DNA of 64,000 bases from Clostridium magnum DSM 2767 (GCF_001623875.1 NZ_LWAE01000002.1:62001-126000); one strand, 5' to 3'; shown: positions 47,189 to 57,132, counted from the stretch's first letter. Made by a program: numbers and translations. The notes: generated from the letters alone by a model not told the origin.

Positions 47189-47216
47189 AAAGGACTGCTC
47201 GCTAAGCAGTCCTTTT
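47189..47216 (+). terminator. Terminator
   Basis: AAAGGACTGCT (47189-47199) pairs with AGCAGTCCTTT (47205-47215), T-run after. It ends the iclR transcript. Confidence 0.88.
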
Positions 47217-47353
47217 AAACTGTATTATGTTATTAGTTTAGAAAAGAGTGTTTACCATAGGATATGCACTCTTTCAGTGTCTTTACCTCAGATTGACAGT
47301 AAGGATTAAAAGTATAGTATATTTGTATATAGCTTAATCTGTGTTATCCCATT

Positions 47354-47520
47354 ATGTTTTCTGATAACTGTGAAAGCATTTGTTTGTTCGAGGATTATAT
47401 AGTTTATATGCTCAGCGGTAGTAGACAGATTGACTATTCGATGACAAGTAGAACTATGGCTTTTGACATAAACGCTTTACAATGGAATGAAGAAATCTTA
47501 GAGTATGCAGGTATGGCGGT
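47354..47520 (+). pseudogene. FGGY carbohydrate kinase fragment
   Basis: About 55 codons matching the N-terminal domain interior of FGGY kinases (xylulokinase/gluconokinase type): LFEDYIVYMLSGSRQIDYSM, then SRTMAFDINALQWNEEILEYAG. Both ends are missing. A sugar kinase relic beside a sugar-acid operon suggests that the catabolic cluster was once larger. Near 47518 it passes into an aldolase fragment in another frame. Confidence 0.75.
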
Positions 47521-47775
47521 AGAGAAGCAGGCAGCAGTGATACCAGCAAAAAGGCCGAAGATGCATATACAGATCCGGATTTAGCAGAAAAGTTTGTTAA
47601 GGAAACAGGCATTGATGCATTAGCAGCATCTTTTGCTACTGCGCATGGATTCTACAAAGTAAAACCAAAGCTGGATTTTGACAGAATTGAAAAGATCAAT
47701 TTAGAAAAACTTATTATTAGAAGTGAAAATGGAAACTTGAATGTTGCTCCTTTAAGCAAAGAAGATCATTTATAA
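47515..47775 (+). pseudogene. Class II (fructose/tagatose bisphosphate-type) aldolase fragment
   Basis: In a frame shifted from the kinase fragment: GGREAGSSDTSKKAEDAYTD, then KFVKETGIDALAASFATAHG and KPKLDFDRIEKI, the mid-region of class II aldolases with the metal-binding His in TAHG. The last 20 codons before the stop do not fit the family. N- and C-terminal parts are lost. Confidence 0.75.
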
Positions 47776-47850
47776 TAATTTACAATTTTTCAAGTTATGA
47801 CATCCGCAGCAGTTTGAACTGTGGACAGTAATTTAGAAAAATAATGAGAA

Positions 47851-47967
47851 ATGAAACAGATACATTTTGATATGGACCTTGAAACATACCTAAAGGTAGA
47901 AGAGGCCATATATGATAAGGTGTGTTATTATTCATTGAACTTTTATACAGCTGATATTGATAACTAA
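47851..47967 (+). CDS. 38-codon frame, doubtful
   Basis: MKQIHFDMDLETYLKVEEAI... ends at 47967 inside a hairpin. The ribosome site is poor. The first residues recall the start of small ferredoxin-fold proteins such as VapD, but the match is too short to assign. It may be another remnant of this decayed stretch. Confidence 0.2.
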   Translation: MKQIHFDMDLETYLKVEEAIYDKVCYYSLNFYTADIDN

Positions 47968-47993
47968 CAATTATGTAATTATCATATCAGCTG
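47948..47993. terminator. Hairpin terminator upstream of the aminotransferase 3' end
   Basis: CAGCTGATATTGATAA pairs with TTATCATATCAGCTG (one bulged T). It lies some 45 bases beyond the minus-strand aminotransferase stop. Confidence 0.6.
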
Positions 47994-48036
47994 CTATTTA
48001 TTATATGTCTATCAGTATGTTGTTTTTATGCAACTA

Positions 48037-49221
48037 CTAGTTTTTATATTCCTTAATAACCTCAGCCAAACGCTTAATTCCTTCAACAATCCTTTCATCT
48101 GGCATATTTGAGTAGTTTAATCTGAAGGCATTTTTGTAATTTCCATTTGGAAAGAAAGATTGTCCAGATACAAATACTACATTATTTTCTAAGGCTTTAA
48201 CAAAAAGTTCTGAAGCATCAACATTATCAGGAAGCTGTACCCATATAAATAATCCACCATCAGGTAAAGTGTATTTTATATTCTCAGGAAATTCTTCCTT
48301 AATACACTTTATCATTAGTTCTCTTCTATGCCTATATACTTCTCTGATTTTTTCTATATGTGCTTCAATATCAAATAGTTCCATATATTTAGCTGTTATC
48401 ATTTGAGCAAATATGTCACTGTGTAAATCTATATTTTGTTTAAAAGGTACATATTTATCAATAAATTCTTTATCAGCACATATCCAGCCAAGTCTTAAGC
48501 CTGGAGCGAAAATCTTTGAAAAAGTACTTAGGTAAATTACTCTACCTTCTGTATCAAAGTGCTTTACAGGTGGAAGTTTTTCTCCCGCAAATCTTACCTC
48601 TCCATAAGGATTATCTTCTATTATAACTATATTGTATTGGTTTGCTAGTTCTACTAATTTTTTTCTTCTGCTTAAACTCATAGTTCTTCCCGTTGGGTTT
48701 TGGAAATCTGGTATGGTATAAATAAATTTTGCATTAGGATTATCTATAAGTGTCTTTTCAAGTTCTTCCATAATCATGCCTTCTTCATCCATAGCAACTT
48801 CCTGAAATTTAGGCATATATGCTTTAAAGGCATTAATTGCTGCAAGATAGGTTGGACTTTCACATATTATAGTGTCTCCTTCATCGATAAATAACTTACC
48901 TGACAGATCTAAGGCCTGTTGAGAACCTGTAGTAACTATTACATTATCTATAGAAGCTTCTATACCTAAGTTTTTCATTCTTCCGCAAATAGCTTCTCTT
49001 AAAGGTACATATCCTTCAGTTGTGCTGTATTGAAGAGCTGATTGTCCCTTGTCGTTTAAAACCTCTATACAGGCTTTTTTTATTTCTTCTATAGGAAATA
49101 GTTCTGGTGCGGGGAGCCCACCAGCAAAAGATATTACTTCTGGTCTTTCTGTAACCTTTAAAATTTCCCGTACTTCGGAAGGTTTAAGGTTTTGGGTTCT
49201 TTTAGCAAATTTATTATTCAT
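48037..49221 (-). CDS. PLP-dependent aminotransferase, class I/II fold (2-aminoadipate-like)
   Basis: 394 residues. The N-terminus (VISFAGGLPAPELFP) and ALQYSTTEGYVPLREAI are typical of the LysN/2-aminoadipate branch; the PLP Lys is in YLSTFSKIFAPGLRLGW, and PDFQNPTGRTMS and DNPYGEVRF bind the cofactor ring and phosphate. Substrate is probably a 2-oxo acid with glutamate as donor. I choose ATG 49221, nine bases from AAGGAC; GTG 49230 overlaps that site. It resembles the aminotransferase domain of the neighbouring MocR gene, 35 bases upstream on the same strand. Confidence 0.9.
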   Translation of the reverse strand: MNNKFAKRTQNLKPSEVREILKVTERPEVISFAGGLPAPELFPIEEIKKACIEVLNDKGQSALQYSTTEGYVPLREAICGRMKNLGIEASIDNVIVTTGSQQALDLSGKLFIDEGDTIICESPTYLAAINAFKAYMPKFQEVAMDEEGMIMEELEKTLIDNPNAKFIYTIPDFQNPTGRTMSLSRRKKLVELANQYNIVIIEDNPYGEVRFAGEKLPPVKHFDTEGRVIYLSTFSKIFAPGLRLGWICADKEFIDKYVPFKQNIDLHSDIFAQMITAKYMELFDIEAHIEKIREVYRHRRELMIKCIKEEFPENIKYTLPDGGLFIWVQLPDNVDASELFVKALENNVVFVSGQSFFPNGNYKNAFRLNYSNMPDERIVEGIKRLAEVIKEYKN

Positions 49222-49256
49222 AGTTAACACGTCCTTTAATAAAATATTTTTAGTTA

Positions 49257-50777
49257 CTATACTATAGGCTTTTTTAAGCTTTGCTTATAATCAGATAAAG
49301 GGTCAATTTCACTTGCTGATTCCTCAACAGCCTCTAGCAGTTTATCTATTCCATAGCATATATTTTTAGTATTTTCAAAAGTAAAGTTTAATCTAATATA
49401 ATTATTACCATCAGTTTCTTCAGGATAAAATACATTTCCTGGAGTATACACAATGCCTTTATGAGAGGATTTTAATAATAACTGTGGTTGCAGAATTCCA
49501 TCCGGGATTTTGCACCAAATATAATAGCCACCTCTTGGAATTTCAAAGCTTATTCCTGAGTTTTTCTTCTTTTTAAGTGCTTTAACCATAACATTTCTCT
49601 TATGTTCGTACTCTCTGCATATGGATTTAATATGATCTTCATAAAGCCCTTCCCGTAAAAAACTATCTAGTATATACTGGGAGGGAACATTGGTATGAAG
49701 ATCTGTCATTTGTTTTATAATAGAAAATTTTTTTATTACTGGAGAAGGAGCAACTATCCAACCTACTCTCATGCCTGAAAACAAAATCTTTGAAAAGGTA
49801 GATAGGTATATAACATATCCATATTGATCCAGGGACTTTAATGAAGGTATTGGATTCCCTTCATACCTAAGTTCTCCGTAAGGATCATCCTCAATGATAG
49901 GTACTTGATATTTGTATGCTAATTCTAATAATTTATACCGTCTTTCTAAACTCATAAGTGTTCCACTTGGATTTTGAAAAGTAGGGATTGTATATATGAA
50001 CTTTGGCTTATATTTATTGAGCAGTATTTCTAATATATCTGTTTTAATACCCTCTTCATCCATTGGTACTCCAATAACCTTTGCTCCTGCTAGCTTAAAT
50101 GATTGTAGGGCACCCATAAATGTAGGTTCTTCTACAATAACTACATCTCTAGGAGTTATGAAGGTTCTTGCTATAAAATCCATTCCCTGCATTGAGCCTG
50201 AAAGGATCATTATTTCTTTAGGTGAACTTGATATATGCCTAAGCTTCATTAATTGGCTTATACTATCTCGCAGAGGATAATAGCCCTCCACAGCACTGTA
50301 ATTGAGCATATCCTTTCCACATTTCTTGTATAAGTTTTCTTGCAATCTATGGATGGTATCCACAGGATATAACTCTGGGTCAGCTATTCCTCCAGAAAAG
50401 TATATTGTATTTTTACATTCTATCATATCAATAATATCTATAATGGTGTGATCATTTGCAGGAGCAATATTTGAATCAAAAAATTGATACCAAGATAAAG
50501 GTAGAGTATGTTTTTCATTATTTAAGAGTTGATTATAATTTTCTATAATAACTTTAGTACCTTTACCCATATGAGAATCTAATAATCCCAAAGTCTTCAA
50601 TTCCTCATAAGCTTTAATTACTGTACTTCTACTTACACCAAGCTCTTCTGCAAGTTTACGTTCCGAGGGAAGAGAAAAACTCTTAGGTAATGTTCCAGCA
50701 TAAATCATTTCACGTATTTCATTTTTTATTTGGATATAAATTGGAGTAGATATAGTTTTATTTATAGATATGCGCAT
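49257..50777 (-). CDS. MocR-family GntR/aminotransferase regulator
   Basis: About 506 residues. Residues about 5-75 are a GntR winged helix (STPIYIQIKNEIREMIYAG; LPSERKLAEELGVSRSTVIK). The rest is a class I aminotransferase-like domain with TIPTFQNPSGTLMSLERRYK and the PLP Lys in LSTFSKILFSGMRVGW. MocR proteins are PLP-sensing regulators, usually of PLP or amino-acid genes; the aminotransferase downstream is the likely target or operon partner. ATG 50777 is preferred to GTG 50786. Bases 50787-51081 hold nothing I can name. Confidence 0.9.
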   Translation of the reverse strand: MRISINKTISTPIYIQIKNEIREMIYAGTLPKSFSLPSERKLAEELGVSRSTVIKAYEELKTLGLLDSHMGKGTKVIIENYNQLLNNEKHTLPLSWYQFFDSNIAPANDHTIIDIIDMIECKNTIYFSGGIADPELYPVDTIHRLQENLYKKCGKDMLNYSAVEGYYPLRDSISQLMKLRHISSSPKEIMILSGSMQGMDFIARTFITPRDVVIVEEPTFMGALQSFKLAGAKVIGVPMDEEGIKTDILEILLNKYKPKFIYTIPTFQNPSGTLMSLERRYKLLELAYKYQVPIIEDDPYGELRYEGNPIPSLKSLDQYGYVIYLSTFSKILFSGMRVGWIVAPSPVIKKFSIIKQMTDLHTNVPSQYILDSFLREGLYEDHIKSICREYEHKRNVMVKALKKKKNSGISFEIPRGGYYIWCKIPDGILQPQLLLKSSHKGIVYTPGNVFYPEETDGNNYIRLNFTFENTKNICYGIDKLLEAVEESASEIDPLSDYKQSLKKPIV

Positions 50778-51081
50778 TTTAATCACTCTCTCTCTAAAAC
50801 GTTCAAAGGACTGGTACCATATATATATAATATCACTTTATCTTTATATTAAAACTACCAATTGGAATATTCCTTTATAGTCCAATGAATTTTTTTATGC
50901 ATCTTTACAAGAATTCTTTCATAGTTAAAAAGTAAAACAGTATGGATTATTACTGTGCTCGATAGTGTAGTTACAAAAAGTGGGTAAGGGGCAATATTTG
51001 AATACTTCAAAAAATATAAATTAGCTCATATGGCTAATACCTATTATAGAGTTTCTAAGCTTATTTTAATTAATACAATTA

Positions 51082-51470
51082 TTATAAGAATTCAGGATGA
51101 AAATTTCTGAATTCTTTTGGTGTACAATTTATTTGCTTTCTGAATTTTTCAATGTAATAACTGACACTTCCAAAGCCAACTTCCTCTGCAATTTCTGTTA
51201 TTGGCAAATCGCTGTTTCTGAGCAGCAGAGTACTTTGGTTGATACGGTATGAAATTAAATATTCAAAGGGAGTCTGCCCAGTCATACGTTTAAAGAATCT
51301 GCTGCATTCAGCACGGCTTAAATTTACATTTTTAGCTATATCATCAAGAGTGACATTCTCTTTATAGTTTTCTTGTATATAAGACAGCATTTTTTAATAC
51401 GCTGATCTTCAATAAAAGCATATGAACTGGTTTCTCTATCCCAGCATTTAATATTGACAATCATCAATAA
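51082..51470 (-). pseudogene. AraC-family regulator, C-terminal remnant with frameshift
   Basis: The intact part (102 codons from ATG 51390) has both AraC helix-turn-helix motifs: VTLDDIAKNVNLSRAECSRF and ITEIAEEVGFGSVSYYIEKF, ending in a CTPKEFR variant. Upstream, IKCWDRETSSYAFIEDQRIK continues the protein in another frame; one A is missing in the run at about 51390. The N-terminal cupin domain is absent. The 102-codon frame could give a free DNA-binding domain, but decay is simpler. Confidence 0.78.
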
Positions 51471-51589
51471 TTATATGTTTATAGGTTAAGAAATCATAGA
51501 GAAAGATAGAATGAAAGAACTTAACCTAAATAATGTAATCCATTGAATTTGTGCTGAACTACATGAAGAAAAATAAGGAGGAAATTATA

Positions 51590-51970
51590 ATGGTTAAAGA
51601 AGTAATTTCAACAAAAAATGCACCTGGAGCTATAGGCCCATATTCTCAAGCTATTAAAAAGGGTAAAAATATTTTTGTTTCAGGTCAACTTCCAGTAAAT
51701 CCTCAAACCGGAGAAATTCCAGAGGATATAAAAGAACAGACAAAACAATTCTTGAATAATGTAAAAGCAATATTAGAGGCAGCTGGAGCTTCCTTAGAAG
51801 ATGTTGTAAAGACTACAGTATTTTTAAAGGATTTATCAAATTTCTCTGAAGTTAACGAAATATATGGAGAATTTTTTACAGAAAATTATCCTGCTAGATG
51901 CTGTGTTGAGGTATCCAAGTTACCTAAGGATGCAGGTGTAGAAATAGAAGTCATGGCAATTTTAGAATAG
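51590..51970 (+). CDS. ridA: RidA-family reactive intermediate deaminase
   Basis: 126 residues. The start ([19 protein letters not shown]), [16 protein letters not shown], the Arg in [20 protein letters not shown] and the terminal VEIEVMAIL are diagnostic. RidA hydrolyses 2-aminoacrylate and related enamines released by PLP lyases. ATG 51590 has AAGGAGG upstream. Its placement directly before a diaminopropionate ammonia-lyase remnant, an enzyme that makes aminoacrylate, fits a detoxifying role. Confidence 0.95.
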   Translation: MVKEVISTKNAPGAIGPYSQAIKKGKNIFVSGQLPVNPQTGEIPEDIKEQTKQFLNNVKAILEAAGASLEDVVKTTVFLKDLSNFSEVNEIYGEFFTENYPARCCVEVSKLPKDAGVEIEVMAILE

Positions 51971-51980
51971 AATATTTTAT

Positions 51981-52066
51981 TTAGGAGGTTAAAGTCCTAA
52001 ATGGACTTTAACGGGTAATCTGCAAGTGGGAACGAGAAGATTACCCAGTGTTTCGAGGGAAAGGAG
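51981..52066 (+). repeat. Structured palindromic element before the ammonia-lyase ribosome site
   Basis: Stem 1 GTTAAAGTCC (51988-51997) with GGACTTTAAC (52003-52012); stem 2 GGGTAATCT (52013-52021) with AGATTACCC (52038-52046); then AGTGTTTCGAG and GAAAGGAG, the ribosome site of the next gene. Same order as the shorter copy at 3195-3253. Confidence 0.7.
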
Positions 52067-52074
52067 AAACAAAA

Positions 52075-53321
52075 ATGAGAGATTTAACAGAAATTAAATA
52101 TATTATAAATGAAAATGCAAGAAAAACAGATACTGAGAAAGCCTCTGTAGAATTTATTAATAGTGAAGTAGTTGAAAAGGTAAGAAATTTTCATAAAAGT
52201 TTTCCAGAGTATAAGGTAACTCCACTTCAAAGCTTAGATGAATTGTCTAAAAAATTAGTAGTTGGAAAATATATGGGTTAAAGATGAATCTTATAGATTT
52301 GGACTTAATGCTTTTAAAGTATTAGGTGGTTCCTATGCTGTTGGTAAATATCTAGCAGAAAAATTAGAGGTAGATATTTCAGAACTTTCTTTTGAAAAAC
52401 TAAGAAGTGAAGAAGTGAAAGAGAAACTTGGAGATATTACTTTTGTAACAGCAACTGACGGAAATCATGGAAGAGGAATAGCTTGGGCTGCAAATCAGCT
52501 TGGACAAAAGTCAGTAGTGTTTATGCCAAAAGGGTCTTCAGAAATAAGATTAAACAATAATAAGAAAAGAAGGAGCAGAAGCTTCTATAACTTATTTAAA
52601 CTATGATGATGCGGTAAGATTAGCTAATAAATATGCAGATGAACATAATGGAGTAATGATACAGGATAGTGCTTGGGAAGGTTATGAAGAAATTCCAACT
52701 TGGATTATGCAGGGATATGTTACCCTTGTTGATGAAGCACTAGATCAGATAAAGGCTAAGGGAAAAGATATGCCTACTCATGTATTTCTTCAAGCAGGTG
52801 TTGGTTCTTTTGCTGGAATTGTACAAGGATACTTTGCATCTAAATTTGGACAAGATAGACCAATAACTGCTATAGTTGAGCCAAATGAAGCAGCTTGTAT
52901 ATATAAATCTGCTAAAACAAATGATGGAAAGCCTCATGCAGTAACAGGCTTTATGCCAACTATAATGGCAGGACTTGCTTGCGGAGAGCCTAGTACTGTT
53001 GGTTGGAAAGTTTTAAGAGATTATTCAGATATGTATATATCCTGTCCGGATTATGTAACAGCAAGAGCAATGAGAATACTTGGTAATCCATTAAAAGGTG
53101 ATCCTAAAGTTATATCTGGAGGATCGGGTGCAGTGGGACTAGGAATTTTAAGCCTAATTTTAGAAGAAAATGGCTTCAAGGAAATAGCTGGAAAATTAAA
53201 TATAAATAAAGACTCAAGAATACTTATTATAAGCACAGAGGGAGATACAGATCCTGATAACTATAGAAAAGTAGTATGGGATGGGGCATATCATTCTGAA
53301 AGGGGAAACAAAAATGATTAG
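52075..53321 (+). pseudogene. ygeX: Diaminopropionate ammonia-lyase with two frameshifts
   Basis: Three consecutive frames together cover the whole YgeX-type PLP enzyme. VTPLQSLDELSKKL is followed by a frame change near 52265; then IWVKDESYRFGLNAFKVLGG (with the PLP Lys region) and TATDGNHGRGIAWAANQLGQ; a second change occurs near 52555; then VMIQDSAWEGYEEIPTWIMQ and ISGGSGAVGLGIL. Each change equals one extra A in an A-rich run. The intact enzyme cleaves 2,3-diaminopropionate to pyruvate and ammonia. Start ATG 52075 has AAAGGAG. Confidence 0.9.
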
Positions 53322-53754
53322 TAAATTAAATACATCAATTAATTTTGATGAGAACATCGTTAAACTGGTAGAGGAAGTTGCTAGTCAACATGGACTTTTT
53401 GAACGTTTTCCAATGGATGAGATTTATGGTATGCACAATAGGCCAGGTATGCCTGCAGGTTAAATTTCAACTCGTGTAGGTGGAATTATGGGAAGTGAGG
53501 ATAACTTTGTTATCTGTATTAAGGGACAAGGCTCACATGCTTCAAGTCCCCATATGGGTAAAGATCCGATAGTTATTGGTTCTGAAATTGTTCTTGCTCT
53601 ACAAACTATTATATCCCGTAATATGGACCCAAGTGTTCCTGCTGTAATTTCCTGCACTGAATTTATTACAGATGGGATTCACAATGCCATTCCAACAAAT
53701 GTAGTGATTAAAGGGGATACTAGCCTTTGTTGCCATCATAAAATCCTTTCTTAG
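53314..53754 (+). pseudogene. M20-family amidohydrolase remnant
   Basis: After a normal start (MISKLNTSINFDENIVKLVE, with a good ribosome site), the sequence jumps to LFERFPMDEIYGMHNRPGMP, losing about 120 residues that include the first metal ligands. TAA at 53461-53463 interrupts the frame, which goes on as GSEDNFVICIKGQGSHASSP and DGIHNAIPTNVVIKGDT and then ends early. It follows the ammonia-lyase remnant as in ygeX-linked operons. Confidence 0.85.
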
Positions 53755-53779
53755 CCATTATGTAGGTGGATATAAGGTA

Positions 53780-54085
53780 ATGCGTGACATAATATTAGAG
53801 TCTAGCAGAGCCCGTGGAAAAGAACTAAACGAAAAAACAGTTAAGACAATGATAATTATTTTTGTAATATTAACATGCTGGTATACTGCTTATGCAAATC
53901 CAAGTATTCTTGGAATCATAGAAAGCGTCAGCGGACCTACGGGTGCTGTTATTTTATTGATTTTACCAATGTATGCTATCCGTAAAGTTGCTGTTTTAGC
54001 TAAATATAGGGGAAAAATGAGCAATGTATTTGTCACTGTTGTGGGAGTGATTACTGTCTTAGCAGTTTTCTCTGGAGTATTTTAG
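53780..54085 (+). pseudogene. SdaC-type serine/threonine permease, C-terminal fragment
   Basis: 101 codons with three TM segments: TMIIIFVILTCWYTAYANPS, then SVSGPTGAVILLILPMYAIR and the final VFVTVVGVITVLAVF. This is the C-terminus of HAAAP-family amino-acid permeases, which have about 400 residues. The first ten codons may belong to another gene. It completes a broken ammonia-lyase/amidohydrolase/permease operon. Confidence 0.78.
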
Positions 54086-54147
54086 GGTGCTCCTATAGAA
54101 TCAAATCTACGAAATTAATTTGCATGAAATTAAAAATTAATTTTTTG

Positions 54148-54405
54148 GTATAAGGAGTGCGGAAAAACAAGATTCTGGATATATGATGGGAGTAATGGAG
54201 AGGTTTATGGATACTCTTCAGACAAGATATGAGAAAGGCGGGGACATAAAAGGAACAAAACTACCTAAGATTTTAGATAAAACCTTAGGTGGTTTTATGC
54301 GTTAGGATTTAATAATTTTAGCTGTCCATACTGATATACCCATGAACAATGTAAAGAGTGCTAGTTTAACTGATGAACAGTGGTATAAGATTTCCAAAGC
54401 AGCTA
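54148..54405 (+). pseudogene. dnaB fragment with internal deletion
   Basis: Matches 22254-22650 of dnaB (VMERFMDTLQTRYEKGGDIK, LDKTLGGFMR), with a stop after GFMR and a deletion of the Walker A region, then resumes at AVHTDIPMNNVKSASLTDEQ. The sequence directly after (54406-54486) copies parts of 23179-23250 and 23600-23630. The order of the 22-25 kb region is therefore conserved in shortened form. Confidence 0.82.
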
Positions 54406-54486
54406 GCTTTCTATATATCCTACTTTTGATAAAATAAAAAGAGCTTGGATAAATCCAAACTCTTAATTAGTATTCAGTATTTATTT

Positions 54487-55005
54487 GAAAAACTATAATA
54501 TTGTTAAACCTGTTCAAGACCAGTTCCATCTAATTTAATTCTTAATATTTCATTGCCGCCAGTATCAAAGTATATCCAACCAGGTACGGTCCATAAATAT
54601 CTAGCAACATGATCGGTAAGTTTTGTATTATCAGAGCCATCTGGTTTTACTCTATATAATATAGGGCATAGTTATCACTTGGTTTTCTATAATATATATC
54701 CATTGTTATAGGACACAGATAATCCGTTTATAACATTACCAAGGTAATCTTCCTCTCTTGTTGTTAACTTTTCTATAGTTTCATCTGGGATTACTCCAGC
54801 GCCTCCAAGTACAACAATATTTTTTGTTGTAGAATTTAGCTTAGTAAGACTATAAAGAAAAACTTTCGTTTTGCTGTTAGGTGTTTTAGGAGTGAGTACT
54901 ATAAAAGAAGAATTTTTAGCTGCAACAGCAGCTCCAGATAGAGCATCAGGGAAATCCTCACCACTAGCTAACACTAGATTTTTAGACTCTTTCCAACTAG
55001 AATTT
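54487..55005 (-). pseudogene. Shortened copy of the CWB2/DUF5050 gene
   Basis: The minus strand copies the 3' end of the 23630-25531 gene (GTGLEQV terminus), omits most DUF5050 blades, resumes at YNNGYI... and the end of the third CWB2 repeat, then joins a segment copied from the first repeat (NLVLASGEDFPDALSG). A two-base shift near 54660 also breaks the frame. No start or signal peptide remains. Confidence 0.85.
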
Positions 55006-55101
55006 ATTAATTGAAGCTGGGAAGTGCTACAGAAATCAGTAACCCAATTCTTGCTTCTGTCATAATATATGTATGAAAGCTTAAAATATAAAGGAGTCGT
55101 T

Positions 55102-55833
55102 ATGTATAATTGTTATTTTAGAGCTTATACAATGAATTCCAATATTGTGTTTTCTATAATAGGTGATGTGAATGGAGATAGAATACCTGATTATGTGTTT
55201 CTAACTGGAATAAGTACACCTGGGAGTCCCTTTATTCAAAACATAACCCTTGTAGTTCGGGATGGAAGAACAGGCAGAATTACAAGGGTACCGCTAAGTG
55301 AAAATGCTGGATATAACCCCAGGGTATTTCTAGGTGATTTTAATGGGGACGGCGTAAATGACATCTTAGTTAGTATTGATTCCGGAGGAAGTGGTGCGAT
55401 AATGTATCACTACATTTATTCTTTTATTAATAATATACCGCAGTTAATATTTGACTTCAATGAATATAATGAGGAGTACAAGTACGATATCATTTATAAA
55501 GATAACTATAAGGTTGAAGCTGTTAGCAGGATAAATAATGAAAAATATATCATAGATATATCCCTTAAGGGAGATGAGTATCTAAGTGAAATATATGATG
55601 AAAATGGAAAACTGAAGGAACCTATTATAGGGTTTGTAAATCCATTAAGCGGATTGTATCCTGTAGATTTTGATTCCAATGGAGTATACGAATTATTGGC
55701 TTATCAAAAAATAGCGGGCAGATATAATGCGGATTCTTTAGGATATTTTTTGAATACTTTAAAATGGGACAATAACAGGTTTGTTTTATACAATCAGAAT
55801 GTAGCTATTTGGGGAGCTGACAAAATGAAGTGA
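55102..55833 (+). CDS. VCBS/FG-GAP-repeat protein
   Basis: 243 residues. Calcium-binding-like loops appear as GDVNGDRIPDYVFL (about 23-36), GDFNGDGVNDILVS (about 80-93) and DFDSNGVYELLAY, as in FG-GAP/VCBS beta-propeller repeats; related clostridial proteins are associated with the spore surface. No signal peptide is visible. AAAGGAG precedes ATG 55102. The last codons (DKMK) coincide with the tail of a palindromic element at 55825, so the C-terminus may have been rewritten by it. Confidence 0.78.
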   Translation: MYNCYFRAYTMNSNIVFSIIGDVNGDRIPDYVFLTGISTPGSPFIQNITLVVRDGRTGRITRVPLSENAGYNPRVFLGDFNGDGVNDILVSIDSGGSGAIMYHYIYSFINNIPQLIFDFNEYNEEYKYDIIYKDNYKVEAVSRINNEKYIIDISLKGDEYLSEIYDENGKLKEPIIGFVNPLSGLYPVDFDSNGVYELLAYQKIAGRYNADSLGYFLNTLKWDNNRFVLYNQNVAIWGADKMK

Positions 55834-55849
55834 AACTTGAATCAGATGG
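55825..55849 (-). repeat. Tail of the palindromic element
   Basis: The reverse complement of the terminal 25 or so bases of the 10846 element (ATGAAGTGAAACTTGAATCAG on plus, one G missing). Only the outer stem's 3' strand and tail remain. Confidence 0.6.
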
Positions 55850-55891
55850 AAATTTTGCCTGAAAAGTAAGAGTAGGTTAGCTTTTTTATAA

Positions 55892-55925
55892 TTGCTACAA
55901 TGTTGATCTTTCAACATTGTAGCAA
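55892..55925. other. Perfect 15-bp hairpin
   Basis: TTGCTACAATGTTGA and TCAACATTGTAGCAA around a TCTT loop. No T-run follows on either strand, so it is not a standard terminator. Confidence 0.6.
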
Positions 55926-56015
55926 CTTGAAATGAAACTAATAAAATATAATAAGTACATTAGATGTACACAAGAAATAAAGGGAAGGGATAACAAAAAA
56001 TGAGGGTAAAAGTTA

Positions 56016-56709
56016 AATGATGAGAGTAATAAAGCTAAGAATGAAGGAATGGAGGTTGTTAACAATCTTCAAAGTGTAGTTATAGAAAATAATAAAGTGG
56101 CAGAGAAAGTAGGTATGAAAGTATCTGAGCTTGGCGCAAAATCTGAAAAAATAAGTATGATTACTCAAACTATAAGGGGTATAACATCTCAGGTTAACTT
56201 GTTATCTTTAAATGCTTCAATTGAAGCTGCAAGAGCTGGTGAAGCTGGTAAAGGTTTTGCAGTAGTAGCAGCTGAAATTAAAAAACTAGCTGATGATACA
56301 GCTAAATCCACTGTAGAGATTGAAAATATAGTCTGTGAGTTTAAGGAAATTATTTTGGGTACTAATAAAGAAATGATAGTAGCCAAAGAGGTAATTAATG
56401 CTACAAGCAGAATGAGCAAAGAAACAGGTATAGCTTTCTCAAGTATAGATACAGCTGTATCAACTATAATTAAAAAAATAGATATGCTAGTTGATGGTAT
56501 AAATAGAATTAATAAAAACAAACAAGAAACAACTAGGGCAATTGAAGATATATCAGCGGTTTCAGAACAATCAGCTTCAACTACAGAAGAAATATATCCT
56601 CTTCGATACAAGAACAGGCCGCTAGTATAGAGCAAATAGCAAATTCAGCAGAAAATCTTCATAGTATTGCTAATGAACTTAAATCGGTAGTAAGCAAATT
56701 TAAGTCATA
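56016..56709 (+). pseudogene. Methyl-accepting chemotaxis protein, signalling-domain remnant
   Basis: The frame enters without a start and reads the MCP signalling hairpin: [20 protein letters not shown], then [20 protein letters not shown] and [17 protein letters not shown]. Near 56600 it shifts; the other frame continues [18 protein letters not shown] to the stop at 56709. Sensor domain and TM helices are absent, so it cannot signal from the membrane. Confidence 0.88.
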
Positions 56710-56847
56710 GAAAAATAGATGAAACTCATCACATTTTATTTACACTCCAGTATACACCACTACTTCCTTACTCCTACTATATATGACTCGTCCTTTGTAT
56801 GGTAATGTTATAGCGAAAATAAGATTACGTAAAGGGGACGTGAAATT

Positions 56848-57077
56848 TTGAAAAAAATATTTAGTTTGGTTGTTGCTGTGTGTATTATGGTGGTACTTCA
56901 TCTACGGCATATGCCGAAAGTAACTATAATGGATATGGATTCGCTGATGCCCTTAGTGTTTCAAGTGTTGCTGCTTTAAAAGGATATCCTATATTAATGA
57001 CAAGTGCATCAACTTTACCGGATGAAACCAAAAATATTCTTTCAACTGTGCAACCTAGCCAAGTATATGTTATATAG
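56848..57077 (+). pseudogene. CWB2 protein remnant, frameshifted in the signal peptide
   Basis: A TTG start with AAAGGGGACG upstream begins a signal peptide (KKIFSLVVAV). A shift near 56880 moves to the frame SSTAYAESNYNGYGFADALS and VSSVAALKGYPILMTSASTL, one partial CWB2 repeat, ending in a stop at 57077 where a GG is expected in the VIGG motif. Confidence 0.78.
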
Positions 57078-57132
57078 GATATGTAAATAATTATGCAGTA
57101 TCACTGATTCTATAAAAGATGCTTTTGACTCT

